Shown here: positions 61,831 through 64,000 of the stretch, piece by piece
Position numbering within the stretch: the first letter of the stretch is position 1
How the letters are laid out: every line of letters begins with the position of its first letter
Assembly (NCBI RefSeq): GCF_043641665.1
Contig: NC_092181.1
Location: forward strand, 8,679,057-8,743,056
Origin: Enoplosus armatus
Taxonomy: Eukaryota; Chordata; Actinopteri; Centrarchiformes; Enoplosidae
DNA length: 64,000 bases
Direction: 5' to 3'
The notes under the pieces: model-generated
The model's input: the letters and a program-made list of their open reading frames with translations, nothing else
Told to the model about the DNA's origin: nothing
Databases searched by the model: none
Made by a program: the position numbers and the translations under genes

Positions 61831-62463
61831 GTAAGTGAAACAGTTTCAGAAAGATGCCCTTCCAATTGAAAGATGATGATGACGACAGAGATAAGATTCA
61901 TGTTTGTCATCAGTTTAGCGGTTAAGTTGTTTTTTTCTTGGACTTTCTTTGCTGGTTTCTTTGCTCCCTGTTTTTTAACATTTAAACTGGCGCCCTCATC
62001 TTTACTTGTTCAGATATATTCATGTTTCATGGTAACACGTATGACAATACATAAAATATTTTTCTTCCATGTTTTACTTATCAGCAGGGCATCATTAACC
62101 TATTGTCATTGTTGCTATTACTGCACTTTTTCTACACCTTCTATTTTGTAATGGCAAACATTATTGAGGGAGCAGATTTAACATCAAAGATACAGAGAAA
62201 ACCAGCCATAATCTATCCAATGCGCACAATAAACATTAAAGACAACAAAACAAACAAGATGAGTGGATACAGATACATTTTCAGGGTATTCAGGTCAATC
62301 CTTAAAGTGCCACTGTATGCAATGAAGTTTGGTGACTGGTTTGAAAATGAGCCTCTATTTATACTTTCCAAAAAAAGAAAAGAAAAGAAAAATAAGATCT
62401 GACAGTGTTTTTGAGATCATCATTTCCTTTTCGACAATCCATCATTTTCTTATTGTGGCGTAC

Positions 62464-62626
62464 ATCCGGAAGTGTATGTTAGTTGTAGTGTTTTGGGGTT
62501 TTGGGGGGGTTTTGTTTTTTTGTTTTTTTTACAAAATGGCGCGTAAATGCGACCGATTCACCGCAGGAGGACGGACTTTCCCGGCACTTGAACGCCGCGG
62601 CTGAAGAGACTCGTCAGCAGAAACAT
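62464..62626 (+). promoter_or_regulatory. Probable tmem109 promoter and 5'UTR exon
   Basis: An ETS/GABP-type site CCGGAAGTG (62466-62474) is followed by a YY1-like ACAAAATGGCGCG (62531-62543) and GC-rich sequence. A consensus donor GTAAGTCG begins at 62627. The next exon's acceptor (CTCTCAG ending 62950) lies one base before the ATG, which requires such a noncoding first exon. Confidence 0.55.
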
Positions 62627-62951
62627 GTAAGTCGAGACTGTTGATCTGGCAACTCCGTGTAATGTGTGCTAACACCAGCCCGGGCCCTTTACAACTGTGT
62701 GGAAGGACAAAGACGTTATGGGCTTTATTTAACATGCTGCTGTATGAAGAGAGGGAGGGGGAGCCACCATGGAAACCTGTTGCACACTCAGCCCAGTGGG
62801 TGGCAGGCGCCGCTTTTCATTCCTACTACCAAGTTTTTCCACATCCTGTGTAGCCTCCCGTCGCTACTCGCCTGTAGGTGTAACTTTTTTTTATTTTTAT
62901 TTATTAGTTTTTTTTGTACCTCTGCTGTGTCTTTTAATACCCACTCTCAGC

Positions 62952-63726
62952 ATGTTTACTCATTCAAACCCCGGAGCTTTCAGCGGCCTGTGCGTGCTTA
63001 GCGCCCTGCTGCTGTCTGCTACGGGGGAGAAAGTGTCGGAGAGTCGGTCCGGGATGATCCAGGAGCTCCGGACGGCCCTGGCTGACATGGCCGGGGAGGG
63101 AAGGACCTACCTGGGCAGGCTGGCCGGGGAGCAGACGGTGCTGTCGGTGCAGAAGGTGAGCGATAGAAATAAGAACAAAAAGATATGTAAAAATTAGTTT
63201 AACGTCGGTAGAAGAGTGCAACAGTGTGTAGCTCACTGGTGAAGGCTAACACGCGGACTTTGCGTATGTTTGTATGGGGGACAGAAATACGTCAGAGATG
63301 TGTCGTCAACCGCAAAGAGGGGGGGCTGATAAAGACGCACGTTTTTTATATCAAGGCGCTTTATTTCCACAGCCGTTAGCCCGGGAAGACTGGTTATTTT
63401 ACAACGGTCACGCTTCTGAATAGAAACCGGGCAATGCGTTCAAATACAGACATACTATTCTCTTGATCTTTTTTTTAAGATTTGTTGCCCAACTCGGTCA
63501 CGTGAGGTCACCTTTCACCTGCGTGTCCAATGAAAGAGAAAAGTGAGCAGCGCGCGAGGTTACTTCCTGGTTCCATGTATCTCTGTCTCTCTGTCTCTCT
63601 CTCTCTCTCTCTTCTCCTCCCAGGCCTTCTCTCAGGTTCTGGGTGTGGTGGCAGGAAGTTTGGCTGGGGGTCTGAACATGCTCCTCCAGTACGTCTCACA
63701 TTTGCTGCGGGCCGCCGGAGTCCAAG
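62952..63726 (+). CDS. tmem109: TMEM109 (mitsugumin-23) 5' part, truncated by window end
   Basis: Coding exons 62952-63155 (donor GTGAGC) and 63624-63726 (acceptor CTCCCAG, donor GTGAAC) are in phase and give 102 residues plus one base; the rest lies beyond the window. A signal peptide (GLCVLSALLLSATG) follows MFTHSNPGAF. Then come a charged helix (MIQELRTALADMAGEGRTYL) and the start of the membrane part (AFSQVLGVVAGSLAGGLNML, LQYVSHLLRAAGVQ). This agrees with human TMEM109, where a SSQVLWAISSAISVAF-like segment leads into QLLNALGL. By family it is an ER and nuclear membrane cation channel. Its place beside MS4A genes and tmem132a matches human 11q12. The assignment rests on moderate similarity plus synteny. 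Confidence 0.72.
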
Positions 63727-64000
63727 GTGAACGTTCGCGCACCGGCTGCTGTGCTGGCCCATCACAGAGACCTGTGGCGCTGCAGGCTGACGATGGGCCC
63801 AGGAGCTCTCTCTTCAGTCCCATTCCAGGGTCTTATTGTCCATCAGCGTCAGTGCTAATAATATTGTTCACCCGCCAAAATCATTATTGAGATCCTGTGA
63901 GCACCAGCAGCTTCTTCCCTGCTGCCGTTGCTGTCCTTTTGGTCCATTCTCACACAGTTTATCAGGACTTTTTTACATCTGACCTTTTTAGTCCAGATTA

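Larger units (their letters stand above)
57313..62400. other. Repeat-filled interval between the MS4A gene and tmem109
   Basis: No intact gene seen. Contents in order: Tc1-like remnant (57480-58200), LINE fragment (59202-59610), LINE tail repeat (60555-60640), another LINE trace (60656-60900), and a poly-G run (61806-61830). Confidence 0.6.

Overview
The window looks like nuclear DNA of a teleost fish, probably a percomorph. Genes are spread over many short exons with GT-AG introns. Microsatellites and minisatellites are dense, and there are remnants of LINE, Tc1, piggyBac-like and LTR-type elements. The gene set (tmem132a, cd5, vps37c, two MS4A-family genes, tmem109) corresponds to one neighbourhood of human chromosome 11q12. 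All exon models below were built by hand from reading frame, splice dinucleotides and exon phase; none was tested by alignment or RNA.

Layout. (1) 68-2282, + strand: the last two coding exons of a C2H2 zinc-finger gene whose 5' part lies outside. (2) 2283-6302: a broken retroelement gag-like fragment, two identical initiator tRNA-Met genes in a partial tandem duplication, and a 20-bp minisatellite. (3) 6303-12535, - strand: a complete 13-exon tmem132a (1056 aa). (4) 12536-20008: gene-poor, with microsatellites and a weak LINE trace. (5) 20009-27161, - strand: a complete six-exon cd5 (266 aa), recognised by its cytoplasmic tail, with only one short SRCR-like domain. (6) 27162-37346: repeats only. 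(7) 37347-43370, - strand: vps37c, four coding exons (359 aa) plus a likely 5'UTR exon. (8) 45885-50018, - strand, and 52331-57312, + strand: two MS4A/TMEM176-type four-membrane-span genes, head to head, with a 42-bp minisatellite between them. (9) 57313-62400: decayed LINE and Tc1-like DNA. (10) 62460-63726, + strand: promoter and first two coding exons of tmem109, which runs off the right edge.

By family knowledge, tmem132a, cd5 and MS4A proteins are surface membrane proteins (cd5 a lymphocyte receptor), vps37c is an ESCRT-I subunit, and tmem109 is an intracellular membrane channel protein. They are neighbours by ancient synteny and not by a shared pathway. The main points of interest are the reduced cd5 with in-frame skippable exons beside CA/GT repeats, the paired piggyBac-like elements around its ectodomain exon, the absence of a recognisable cd6, the duplicated initiator tRNA, the tandem arrays open on both strands, and the many long poly-G runs.
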